Assembly: GCA_934292955.1 (NCBI GenBank)
Contig: CAKQXZ010000051.1
Span: 1-15,145 of the forward strand
Reading direction: 5' to 3'
Source: an uncultured Clostridia bacterium
GTDB lineage: Bacteria > Bacillota_A > Clostridia > Christensenellales > Borkfalkiaceae
Length of the DNA stretch: 15,145 nucleotides
Shown: positions 5,733 to 12,773 of the stretch, in pieces
Layout: each line of letters begins with the position of its first letter
Position numbering within the stretch: the first letter of the stretch is position 1
Made by a program: the position numbers and the translations under genes
The notes under the pieces: model-generated
Seen by the model: only the letters and a program-made list of their open reading frames with translations
Databases searched by the model: none
What the model was told of the DNA's origin: nothing

Positions 5733-7409
5733 TCAGCCGATAATTCCGAGTTCGGTCGCAACTTCTTTCATAACGTTTTTAACCGTGCCGTAGCCCGCTT
5801 TATCCATTTCGGAAAGCATCTTATTCCAATCTGTGGTCAGGTTGGACTGTCCGATTATAGCCTTATTGATAAAGGATGCCGAAATATTCTGAACTGCCGC
5901 CTTTTTGGTGTAAATGGAAGACGGGAACGCGGTAACGTTAAGCAAGCGCGAAGTCTGCAGATATTTGGTATAACTTCTCGCTTCGGTAACAAGACTGCGA
6001 TATTTGGGGTAAAGCGAACCGATATCGGTAGCGACCACTATCTGACCGCTTCTTTCGAATTCATCCCAATCGATGTTATAACCGAATCTGCCGCCGATCT
6101 TATGCAGACCTGCGTTTACGCTCGAACCGTCAACGTCGGTAACCGATGCGAAGAAGTTTGATCTTTCGGAGTTTCTGCCTTCAACGTCGGCAACGATTCC
6201 GCCGTCCGCATTTACGGTATAATGTTTGCCTTCTATTCCGTAAAGTCTGAGTTTGGAGCCTTCGGGCGAGATAAGATATTCAAGAAGATCGAGCGTTTTG
6301 TAAACGTCCTTCGTTTCTTTTGAAACGGCATAACCGCCGTAGTAGCCGCCCCAGTTAGAGAAGCCGCGCTGACCTTTAACGCCGAGCGTTTTGCCGGTGA
6401 TTTTCGAAGTGTTGCCGGTTCCTACAGGAGGCGCGCCTACGATAACTTTATCCGTGCCGTTAGCGTTTTCGAAGTTACCTACAACCCATTCCATATGGCT
6501 TTCGCCGTTTGTCATAATGCAACCAACTTTGCCTTCGTACCACGCGTTACGATCGGTAAAGCCGGTGTTTTCGTTGAAACTCGGATCAATGTATCCTTTC
6601 TGATACATCGCGTTCATCCATTCGAGATAGGGTTTGAACTCTTCTCTTGCATACATGTAAGAAACTTCGCCGCTTTCGGTGATATCCCAGTCGGGCGTAA
6701 TTCCGAACGCGCCGTAAAGGGGATTGACGTAGAAGTTCTGATTGCTCGGAGACAAACCGTACGTTCTGCCCGACTTAGTGCCGTTAGCGTCGGTAAACAG
6801 GTCGTTTCCGGAGAATTTGCTCATAACTTCCTCGAATTCGTCAAGCGTTTCGGGAGCTTTCGCCTTGCCGTTTTCGTCTACGAAACCGATCGCTTCCAGC
6901 CAGTCGGCTCTGTAGTAGATAGCCCACGCGGTGGAAGTTTCTACCGCAGGTACGATATAATGCCCGTCGTAGTACATAATGTTCTTGTACTGCTCGCTGT
7001 AAATAAGTTTGTTAAGATAAGGATATCTCGATTCGTTGGTTAAAAGATATTCGTCGAGATTATACAGCAGATCCTGTTTGGGATCAGCCCACGACTGAAA
7101 CGCACCGTCGGAGTTATCGGGGTCTGCCCAGATAACGTCGGGAATATCAAGACTGCCTATCATCGGCGAAAGTTTTGTGTAATAATCTTCGGCGGTTGCG
7201 CCTTCGAATTCGAGCGTTACGCCGATTTTTTCTTCGATCTGTTTGAAGACCGAGTCCATCGTCGCGCCTTCGAATTCGTTACCCGAATAGGTAAAGATTC
7301 TTATAACGTTTTTGTCGTCTTTTTTGTTGCCTTTTCCGCAAGCCGACGCAGTAGAGAACAAGGCTACCGCCGAAAGCAGACCGCATAAGACTTTAAGTGC
7401 TTTTTTCAT
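5733..7409 (-). CDS. Extracellular solute-binding lipoprotein (LipO-like, carbohydrate ABC uptake)
   Basis: This 558-residue protein is the likely substrate receptor of the ABC importer encoded upstream. A basic start and hydrophobic stretch lead to a lipobox-like ASAC with the lipidated Cys at 24, then a polar linker. The mature part reads as a family-1 sugar-binding protein: VIRIFTYSGNEFEG (35-48), KIGVTLEFEG (61-70), DIPDVIWADPD (88-98), and the hinge-like YIVPAVETSTAWAIYYRADW (151-170) typical of large LipO/LplA-type receptors from Firmicutes. The ATG overlaps the stop of the nucleoside hydrolase gene by four bases (ATGA) and has GGAGG seven bases upstream, so translation should be strong and coupled. 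A hairpin with a U-tract follows. The ligand is not predictable; oligosaccharides are usual, and a ribosylated compound is conceivable given its neighbour. Confidence 0.92.
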   Translation of the reverse strand: MKKALKVLCGLLSAVALFSTASACGKGNKKDDKNVIRIFTYSGNEFEGATMDSVFKQIEEKIGVTLEFEGATAEDYYTKLSPMIGSLDIPDVIWADPDNSDGAFQSWADPKQDLLYNLDEYLLTNESRYPYLNKLIYSEQYKNIMYYDGHYIVPAVETSTAWAIYYRADWLEAIGFVDENGKAKAPETLDEFEEVMSKFSGNDLFTDANGTKSGRTYGLSPSNQNFYVNPLYGAFGITPDWDITESGEVSYMYAREEFKPYLEWMNAMYQKGYIDPSFNENTGFTDRNAWYEGKVGCIMTNGESHMEWVVGNFENANGTDKVIVGAPPVGTGNTSKITGKTLGVKGQRGFSNWGGYYGGYAVSKETKDVYKTLDLLEYLISPEGSKLRLYGIEGKHYTVNADGGIVADVEGRNSERSNFFASVTDVDGSSVNAGLHKIGGRFGYNIDWDEFERSGQIVVATDIGSLYPKYRSLVTEARSYTKYLQTSRLLNVTAFPSSIYTKKAAVQNISASFINKAIIGQSNLTTDWNKMLSEMDKAGYGTVKNVMKEVATELGIIG

Positions 7410-8344
7410 AAATTATCCTCCCTGTATCCGATAATTTTCATTTCGGTATCGAGTATTTCCCGCATATCGGGATCGATTGCAATAGTAATTTTTTTACCCG
7501 CAGGCGATTTGACGAGATCGTATTTATCAAGATTTATCGTCATGCCGTAAACGTAGGGGTTTTCGGTTTCGAGATGCATTTCTATCTCTTTCGTCTTACA
7601 GAACCCTTCTTCCGCCGCTTGTCTTACAACAAGAACGTCATGAAGAACGATTCTCCATTTAAGCGACGGCTTAGATAAAACCCACAGTCTTGAAAGTTCC
7701 GAAAGGTAAGAAGAATACGCGTCCCCGTTCATATTGAAAATGTAATCCTGCTGTCTTTCCGTTATAGAAAATCCGGAAGTCACCTCATGCCCGAACGCCG
7801 TAATATTAAGTTCCGAAGTAAACAGCACTTCGGCGGCTTTCACGTCGCAGAAAATATTCCACTCGGTGTACTGATTGGCGTAATCGCCGCCCATCATTAT
7901 AACCCCGCCGATCCGGCCCAAAGCCTTTTTATCGCGAAGAATAGCCGCCGCAACGTTGGTAAGCGGACCGATTGCAAGAATATACAAATCTTTTCCGTAC
8001 TTTTTCGCGCTTTCTACAATAAAGTCCACTGCCGCGTTTTCGTCGCAATTTTTACCGTTAAAATTTTCCGGCGAATATTTATTATCGGCAAGATCTTCCG
8101 TCCACTGGCAGCAATGCTCGGTCGTGCGGGCTATACCGTCCAGAGTCTGACTCAGCCCCGCGTAAACGGGAAGACTTTTACCCGCAAGCGCAAGCATTTT
8201 TTCGGCGATACGCGCTCTGTCGTCGGTATTTTTGAAAACCGTCGTTACGCCGACAAGCGGAAGATTTTTCTTTAACGCAAGATCGAGCGCGAAGGCGTCG
8301 TCGATATCGTCGCCGATATCGGTATCTAAAATATACTTTCTCAT
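7406..8344 (-). CDS. Nucleoside hydrolase family protein (inosine-uridine preferring type)
   Basis: Members of this family cleave the N-glycosidic bond of nucleosides or related N-ribosides with a Ca2+-activated water. The 312-residue protein has no signal peptide, so it should be cytoplasmic. It shows the N-terminal Asp cluster DTDIGDDIDDAFAL (7-20), a subfamily variant of DxDxGxDD with two extra residues. It also has ILAIGPLTN (122-130), a ribose-contacting style EWNIFCD (161-167), and HDVLVV (235-240) with the active-site-type His and Asp. Length matches the family (about 310-320). It lies between a sugar permease and the solute-binding lipoprotein, 15 bp after the former and overlapping the latter by 4 bp, which ties its substrate to the imported compound. 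The binding site is weak (AAAGGA lies far upstream), so coupling is likely. True substrate unknown. Confidence 0.9.
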   Translation of the reverse strand: MRKYILDTDIGDDIDDAFALDLALKKNLPLVGVTTVFKNTDDRARIAEKMLALAGKSLPVYAGLSQTLDGIARTTEHCCQWTEDLADNKYSPENFNGKNCDENAAVDFIVESAKKYGKDLYILAIGPLTNVAAAILRDKKALGRIGGVIMMGGDYANQYTEWNIFCDVKAAEVLFTSELNITAFGHEVTSGFSITERQQDYIFNMNGDAYSSYLSELSRLWVLSKPSLKWRIVLHDVLVVRQAAEEGFCKTKEIEMHLETENPYVYGMTINLDKYDLVKSPAGKKITIAIDPDMREILDTEMKIIGYREDNL

Positions 8345-8359
8345 AATGTTTTTTTGTCG

Positions 8360-9286
8360 TTATCCTTTAACCGATCCCAACATAACTCCTTTTGTAAAAT
8401 ACTTCTGAACAAACGGGTAAACCAGCATTATGGGAATGATGGAAATAACAACGGTTGCCATTTTGGTAGACTCCGCAAGAGCCTGCAGCGACGAATCTCC
8501 GCCGATACCCGAACTCGAAGACACCTTAGAGAGCATTCCGCGAAGAACGTTCTGTATCAACAGTTTTTCCGAAGAATTGATATAAAGAAGACCCGTCATA
8601 TAATCGTTCCACTTGCCTACCGCAACCCACAACGCCACCGTTGCGATTATAGGTTTTGAAAGCGGCAGATAGATAGAGAAGAAAATTCTGAATTCTCCCG
8701 CTCCGTCAAGCGAAGCCGATTCGTAAAGTTCTTCGGGTATACCCTGGAAATATCCTTTGACGATGAATATATTGAACGCGCCCGTCGCCCCGATTATAAT
8801 ATAAACAAAATAACTGTCGGTCAGTTGCAGAACGTTTCTTATAAGGATATAGAACGGAATAAGTCCGCCCGAAAAGAGCATGGTTATAAGTACGTAAACT
8901 ATAAACGCTTGTCTTCCTACCAGCGGTTTTCTCGACAACGGGTACGACCCTATCGTCGTCAGCGCGACCGCAAGCAGCGTGCCCGAAATCGTCGTGAAGA
9001 ACGTGTTTATATACGCGCGGAAAATACTTTCGTTTTCAAGCACTTTGACGTAGGCTGCAAAACTCCATATTTCCGTAGGAACGCCGTCCACAAGTTTACG
9101 CGACTTGAACGATTCCGAAATAACGTAAACGAACGGCAAAAGCATTATAACCAGAAAAGCGGTAATCAGAACGTACAGAATAACGTTAAAGACTATATCC
9201 GTAGCGTTTGCTCCGAACGTTCTTTTCAGAAAACGCACAAACGCGTTTGTGTTTTTCTTTTTGTTTTCGGCGGTTGCGCTTACCAT
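8360..9286 (-). CDS. Carbohydrate ABC transporter permease, LplC/MalG type
   Basis: This is one of two membrane subunits of a type-I ABC importer. The 308-residue protein has a cytoplasmic N-terminus of about 30 residues and roughly six membrane segments (about 34-56, 95-116, 126-150, 156-176, 213-230, 277-297). The ATPase-contacting EAA loop reads EELYESASLDGAGEFRIFFS (185-204), continuing IYLPLSKP. The ending KYFTKGVMLGSVKG is the standard C-terminus of LplC/YtcP-like permeases. The ATG overlaps the previous permease gene by seven bases, with GGGGGTGA just upstream. It is co-transcribed with that permease, the nucleoside hydrolase and the solute-binding protein. No ATPase gene is adjacent; this class normally uses a shared MsmX-like ATPase. 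Confidence 0.95.
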   Translation of the reverse strand: MVSATAENKKKNTNAFVRFLKRTFGANATDIVFNVILYVLITAFLVIMLLPFVYVISESFKSRKLVDGVPTEIWSFAAYVKVLENESIFRAYINTFFTTISGTLLAVALTTIGSYPLSRKPLVGRQAFIVYVLITMLFSGGLIPFYILIRNVLQLTDSYFVYIIIGATGAFNIFIVKGYFQGIPEELYESASLDGAGEFRIFFSIYLPLSKPIIATVALWVAVGKWNDYMTGLLYINSSEKLLIQNVLRGMLSKVSSSSGIGGDSSLQALAESTKMATVVISIIPIMLVYPFVQKYFTKGVMLGSVKG

Positions 9287-10254
9287 ATTCCGTCACCCCC
9301 TATCGCCTTGGTTATAAAGTTGGTTATAACGACGAGAATGCACCCGACCACCGAGTTAAACAACCCGATCGCGGTCGAAAGCGAATAGTTACCGCCCTGA
9401 ATACCCAGTCTGAACAGATACATTTCGAGCGTTTCGCCTTTACCAGACAAAACGTCGTTATAAGTATTGTAAATCTGGTCGAAGCCCGCGTACATTATAT
9501 TCGACAAAGACAGTATTGCGTTTATCGAAATAGCGGGAATAAGCCCCGGAATGGTTATATACCACATCTTTTTGAATCTGCCCGCGCCGTCGAGCGAAGC
9601 CGCTTCATATAACTGCGGGTCGATATTCATCAGCGAAGCGAGATAAATTATGGTTCCCCATCCGATTTCTTTATAAATGCTCGAGAAAACGATAAAGCCT
9701 ATATATAAATCGTCGTTGCTGAAGAAATGCACTTTATGTCCGGTCATCCAGGTCATAACCGACTGGAATACTTCGGATTTGTCAAGCGAAATAAATATTC
9801 CGCCCAGAACAACCCACGAAAGAAAGTGCGGTATATAAGAAATCGACTGCACGAACTTGCCGTATCTTGCCGATGTCAGTTCGTTAAGCGCAAGCACTAA
9901 AATAATAGGAGCGGGAAAACCGAACAACATTTTAAGAAAAGATATTCTCAGCGTGTTTATCAGTTTTTCCGAAAATTGCGACGTGGTAAACAACTGATTG
10001 AAATGCTTGAACAAATCGAGATGACCGTCGGTAGTAGCCCACGGGCTTCCCCATATTCCTTTGCGGACAAACCAATCCTTAAAAGCCAGCTGCAAACCGA
10101 ACATCGGGTAATAGTTGAATATAAACAAATACAGCAAAAGCGGCAAAAGCATTGCGTAAAGCGGCCAGAATTTCTTTATATATTCCCACTTTTTACGCCA
10201 CTTGCCCTTTCTGCGCACCTGTTCGGCGGTGAGTCGGGCTTGTATTTCTTCCAT
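9280..10254 (-). CDS. Carbohydrate ABC transporter permease, LplB type
   Basis: This is the second membrane subunit of the importer, 324 residues, related to LplB/YteP. A charged cytoplasmic start (EEIQARLTAEQVRRKGKWRK) precedes about six membrane segments. The family signature YYPMFGLQLAFKD follows the first segment, and the EAA loop reads PQLYEAASLDGAGRFKKMWY, continuing ITIPGLIPAI. The ending is KAIGGDGIW. The frame could start at a TTG at 10260, but AAGGGG lies only two bases from that TTG and eight bases from the ATG at 10254, so the ATG is chosen. It is the first gene after a strong hairpin with a U-tract (10268-10313), which may control entry into the transporter genes. It overlaps the next permease by seven bases. 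Confidence 0.95.
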   Translation of the reverse strand: MEEIQARLTAEQVRRKGKWRKKWEYIKKFWPLYAMLLPLLLYLFIFNYYPMFGLQLAFKDWFVRKGIWGSPWATTDGHLDLFKHFNQLFTTSQFSEKLINTLRISFLKMLFGFPAPIILVLALNELTSARYGKFVQSISYIPHFLSWVVLGGIFISLDKSEVFQSVMTWMTGHKVHFFSNDDLYIGFIVFSSIYKEIGWGTIIYLASLMNIDPQLYEAASLDGAGRFKKMWYITIPGLIPAISINAILSLSNIMYAGFDQIYNTYNDVLSGKGETLEMYLFRLGIQGGNYSLSTAIGLFNSVVGCILVVITNFITKAIGGDGIW

Positions 10255-10262
10255 AGGCAAAT

Positions 10263-10268
10263 CCCCTT
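10263..10268 (-). promoter_or_regulatory. Ribosome binding site of the LplB-type permease (fixes the start)
   Basis: AAGGGG is eight bases before the ATG at 10254 and only two before the alternative TTG at 10260, so it supports the ATG. It comes directly after the T-tract of the upstream hairpin, so folding of that hairpin could influence its exposure. Confidence 0.7.
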
Positions 10269-10313
10269 GAAAAATCTCTTACCGCGGCGACGATTCTGCC
10301 GCCGCGAGTAAGA
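10268..10313 (-). terminator. Strong hairpin with U-tract before the permease operon
   Basis: TCTTAC and CGCGGCG pair with CGCCGCG and GTAAGA (10277-10313), giving 13 bp with one bulged base and a 10-base loop. GATTTTT follows. This is a convincing intrinsic terminator or attenuator placed immediately before the permease binding site. It may end the transcript of the secreted modular protein while letting some RNA polymerase through into the transporter genes. Confidence 0.72.
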
Positions 10314-10337
10314 TTCAGTAGTGTTTCGGTTTTTTAC

Positions 10338-10407
10338 TTTAGTTATTAAAACTAAAATCGTTTCTTTTTACTTTTTCTTGTAAAAAGCAATTTTCGCAAG
10401 ACGAAAA
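10338..10407 (-). repeat. Three consecutive AT-rich inverted repeats
   Basis: Three perfect stems follow the stop of the secreted protein on the minus strand: 6 bp at 10391-10407 (TTTTCG/CGAAAA), 8 bp at 10364-10387 (CTTTTTAC/GTAAAAAG) and 7 bp at 10338-10356 (TTTAGTT/AACTAAA). They are low in GC and none has an ideal terminator tail. They could protect the mRNA 3' end or form a structured leader for the permease transcript. No promoter could be named here with confidence. Confidence 0.5.
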
Positions 10408-10410
10408 TAA

Positions 10411-12645
10411 TTATCTGTCTTTTTTCTTAAGCGCAACTACAACAGCGCCGATTGCGAGAACCAGTCCGCTAAGCCCCATAGAAGCAACGCTCGAAGAGCA
10501 GCCTTTTTCGGGTTCGGAAGCTTCAACGGCTTTAAGCGCGCCGATTGCTTTAAGTTTAGCGGTGTTGCCTGCCGATTTGGTCTTTGCAGCCATTATTTCG
10601 GTCTTACCGTTTGCAAGAGCGGCGTCGAGAGCGGCTTTGTTTTCGTCGGAATAATGATTGCTCTTAACAAGTTCGTCATATTCTTTCTGAAGGTCGGCAA
10701 CATACTGTTCGAGCGCGGTCTTAAGTTCGGCTTCGGTCTGAGCGATGGTCTTAACCGCTTTAGCCGCGGTAAGAACTTCGTTGTAAACTCTTTCTACGTC
10801 TTCGGTAGTATTAACTTCGGTTTCGCATCTTGCGGCAAATCTGTCGAGTTCGTCTTTAACCTGCAGCCAGTTGGTAGCGGTATAATCGGATTCGGTAAGA
10901 GTTGCATACCATTCGTCGAGAAGAGTCTGTTTTTCGTTTATAAGGTTTGTTACTTCTTCGGGAAGGTCATGGTTCTGATCTGCGTATTTTTCTTCGTTAA
11001 ACGCGGTGGAGTCTGCAAGGAAGGTGGTCGCATAGGGCGATTCGGTGTTTCTCTGGCTGCCTGCGTCTATGGTGGAAAGCGCAATGAATTCTATATAGAG
11101 CATATCGCCCGCTTTCAGATAGTAAGTGCCGCTGAAATCTTCATCCGAAGTAGGTTTCTTGATCTGATCGATTTTCTTAACGTCGCCGTTTCTTACTATA
11201 TATTTGGTAAGCGTCGTTTCGTCGGTGTAACCGTTCTGACCCTTGCCGTCCGCAATACGGATATCGGTAACGGTAATCCGGCAGTCAACGTTCGCTTTGA
11301 ATACGGTTATAACGCCCGCTTCGCCGGTAACGTACCATTTCCAGTTTTCGGCATAAGCCGCGGGAGTTCCGGTAGGATAAAGCGTGTTGTTATACATTTT
11401 GTGTTCAGAATCGAATTTGGCGTTGAAATCGAGAAGACCGTTCGCAACCGAACCCGTCATAAGTTTGGTATCTACGACTTCGCCCGTAATCCAGCTATAC
11501 CCGTTTTTGTTCATGGTCGACGGATAATCGAGATATTTCATTCCCTGTCTTGAAGCCTTAACCGCTTTCATAGCAGCCATCTTTTCGGTATAAAGATTTC
11601 TTACTTCTTCTTCGGTTTCGAGCGCGTCGATCGAGTTATTGAAATCGTCGTACGCGCCTTTGATTACAGCCCAGTTTTCTGCGGTGTAGTTGCTTTCGGT
11701 AAGAGCTTCGTAATAAGCCTTAACCGCCGCTTTCAGTTCGATTTTGATATTGTCGATATTGTTTTCGAGAACAGCCGCTATATCTTTGGAAGCCTGATTA
11801 TAAGCAACCATAAGGGGCGAGAGAGTTTTGTAGCCGCTAGCCGCAGTCTTGAATGCGGAAAGATATTCCTGAATCTTAGCCCAGTTTTCTTCGCTGTATT
11901 TCTTTTCGTTAAGAGCGTCAACCTGCGCCTGAAGTTTAGCGATATATTCGTTGCGGAGTTCGTCGGTGAGTTCGTCGCTTGTTCCTGCCATCTGCGCGTA
12001 AATAGTCGCATTGGTAAAGTCCTGGAAGTTTCTGTCCGCATCCGTGCCGAATTCGTAATAAACAACGTCGCCTACGTTAACGTCAACAGACACGCCTTTG
12101 GTTACTTCCGCCTTGAATGCGTCTGCATTGGTGTGATATGCTTCGGTAAGCAAAGTAACCGTGCCGGTTGCCGCTTCTTTTTTGTAAACGCGGTAAAGGT
12201 TGTTCCAGTCGATCCAACCGCCGAGAGTAACGCCGGTATAATCCCAATAAATCTTACCTTCGATTTTGCTTTCTACTACGGCAACAATACTTCCGCCGGT
12301 CGCAGGGAATTTATACTGCCAGTTTTCAACGGTATATCCGTCAAGTTTAAGAGCGTTATCATTGACTTTTTCAGCAAAATCCTTAAGGTTGTATCCTTCA
12401 ACGTCCTTATTGAAGTATCTTGCGGTGCTGTCGGTATACATAAGTTTAACCTTGGTACGATCAAAAGCGTATCCATTATATTCGCCTTTCCATGTAAAGT
12501 AAGGCAAATCGCCCATGGTACACTGTTTAACTACAGGTATAACCGGTTCTTCGTCTGCCGCAACCGAAAGAGTTCCGAATACGGCGGTAACAGAGCAAAC
12601 GAGAGCGAGAATCGCAACAAGAAGTTTACTGTGTTTTAATTTCAT
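10411..12645 (-). CDS. Secreted modular surface protein with duplicated beta-rich domains and four FIVAR-like repeats
   Basis: This 744-residue exported protein has no enzyme motif I recognise. Residues 1-30 form a Sec signal peptide ending near SVAA. Two beta-rich domains follow the same pattern (about 40-220 and 385-548): each has an ENWxY/W strand (NWQYKFP, NWKWYV), a Gly-rich middle, and a GDxxYxEF strand (VNVGDVVYYEFG, LKAGDMLYIEFI). Four helical modules with a Y[ST]xxN core (Trp next in three) lie at about 232-295, 303-365, 570-635 and 641-708 and resemble FIVAR modules, which are often sugar- or wall-associated. The end is KGCSSS (714-719), a hydrophobic stretch (about 724-739) and KKKDR: a tail-anchor or sorting-like signal without LPXTG. 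The ATG has GGGAG about seven bases upstream. It lies between the hydrolases and the transporter, which suits glycan binding at the cell surface (inference). Confidence 0.85.
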   Translation of the reverse strand: MKLKHSKLLVAILALVCSVTAVFGTLSVAADEEPVIPVVKQCTMGDLPYFTWKGEYNGYAFDRTKVKLMYTDSTARYFNKDVEGYNLKDFAEKVNDNALKLDGYTVENWQYKFPATGGSIVAVVESKIEGKIYWDYTGVTLGGWIDWNNLYRVYKKEAATGTVTLLTEAYHTNADAFKAEVTKGVSVDVNVGDVVYYEFGTDADRNFQDFTNATIYAQMAGTSDELTDELRNEYIAKLQAQVDALNEKKYSEENWAKIQEYLSAFKTAASGYKTLSPLMVAYNQASKDIAAVLENNIDNIKIELKAAVKAYYEALTESNYTAENWAVIKGAYDDFNNSIDALETEEEVRNLYTEKMAAMKAVKASRQGMKYLDYPSTMNKNGYSWITGEVVDTKLMTGSVANGLLDFNAKFDSEHKMYNNTLYPTGTPAAYAENWKWYVTGEAGVITVFKANVDCRITVTDIRIADGKGQNGYTDETTLTKYIVRNGDVKKIDQIKKPTSDEDFSGTYYLKAGDMLYIEFIALSTIDAGSQRNTESPYATTFLADSTAFNEEKYADQNHDLPEEVTNLINEKQTLLDEWYATLTESDYTATNWLQVKDELDRFAARCETEVNTTEDVERVYNEVLTAAKAVKTIAQTEAELKTALEQYVADLQKEYDELVKSNHYSDENKAALDAALANGKTEIMAAKTKSAGNTAKLKAIGALKAVEASEPEKGCSSSVASMGLSGLVLAIGAVVVALKKKDR

Positions 12646-12699
12646 AACTTTTCTCCCTTTTTTCTCCTTATGGCGGAGTAGCCTTTTTTATTTTTCCAC

Positions 12700-12765
12700 A
12701 CGGATTTTCCGTATGTTTCGACCTTGTTTTTTTGTCTTTCGGCGGCGTTATTTATACAGCCGAAA
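12700..12765 (-). repeat. Two inverted repeats in the leader of the modular surface protein
   Basis: The 128-bp gap before the modular protein gene contains TTTCGGC/GCCGAAA with a 15-base loop (12737-12765) and a compact ACGGA/TCCGT with a 3-base loop (12700-12712). Neither is followed by a T-run on the minus strand, so terminators are unlikely. A TATAAA at 12751-12756 lacks a good -35 partner. The compact repeat could be an operator; no regulator is recognisable. Confidence 0.35.
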
Positions 12766-12773
12766 ACGTTAAT

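Noticed and set aside
10654..11553. Long plus-strand open frame (299 codons) opposite the modular surface protein
   Set aside because: It lies wholly antisense to a gene with a signal peptide, repeated modules and a strong binding site; its translation is Phe/Val/Gly-rich with no recognisable family. It is a codon-bias shadow.
12751..12756. TATAAA as a -10 element for the modular protein gene
   Set aside because: The sequence 17 bases upstream (AAGTGA) is a poor -35 and lies at the end of the preceding coding region. Not enough to call a promoter.
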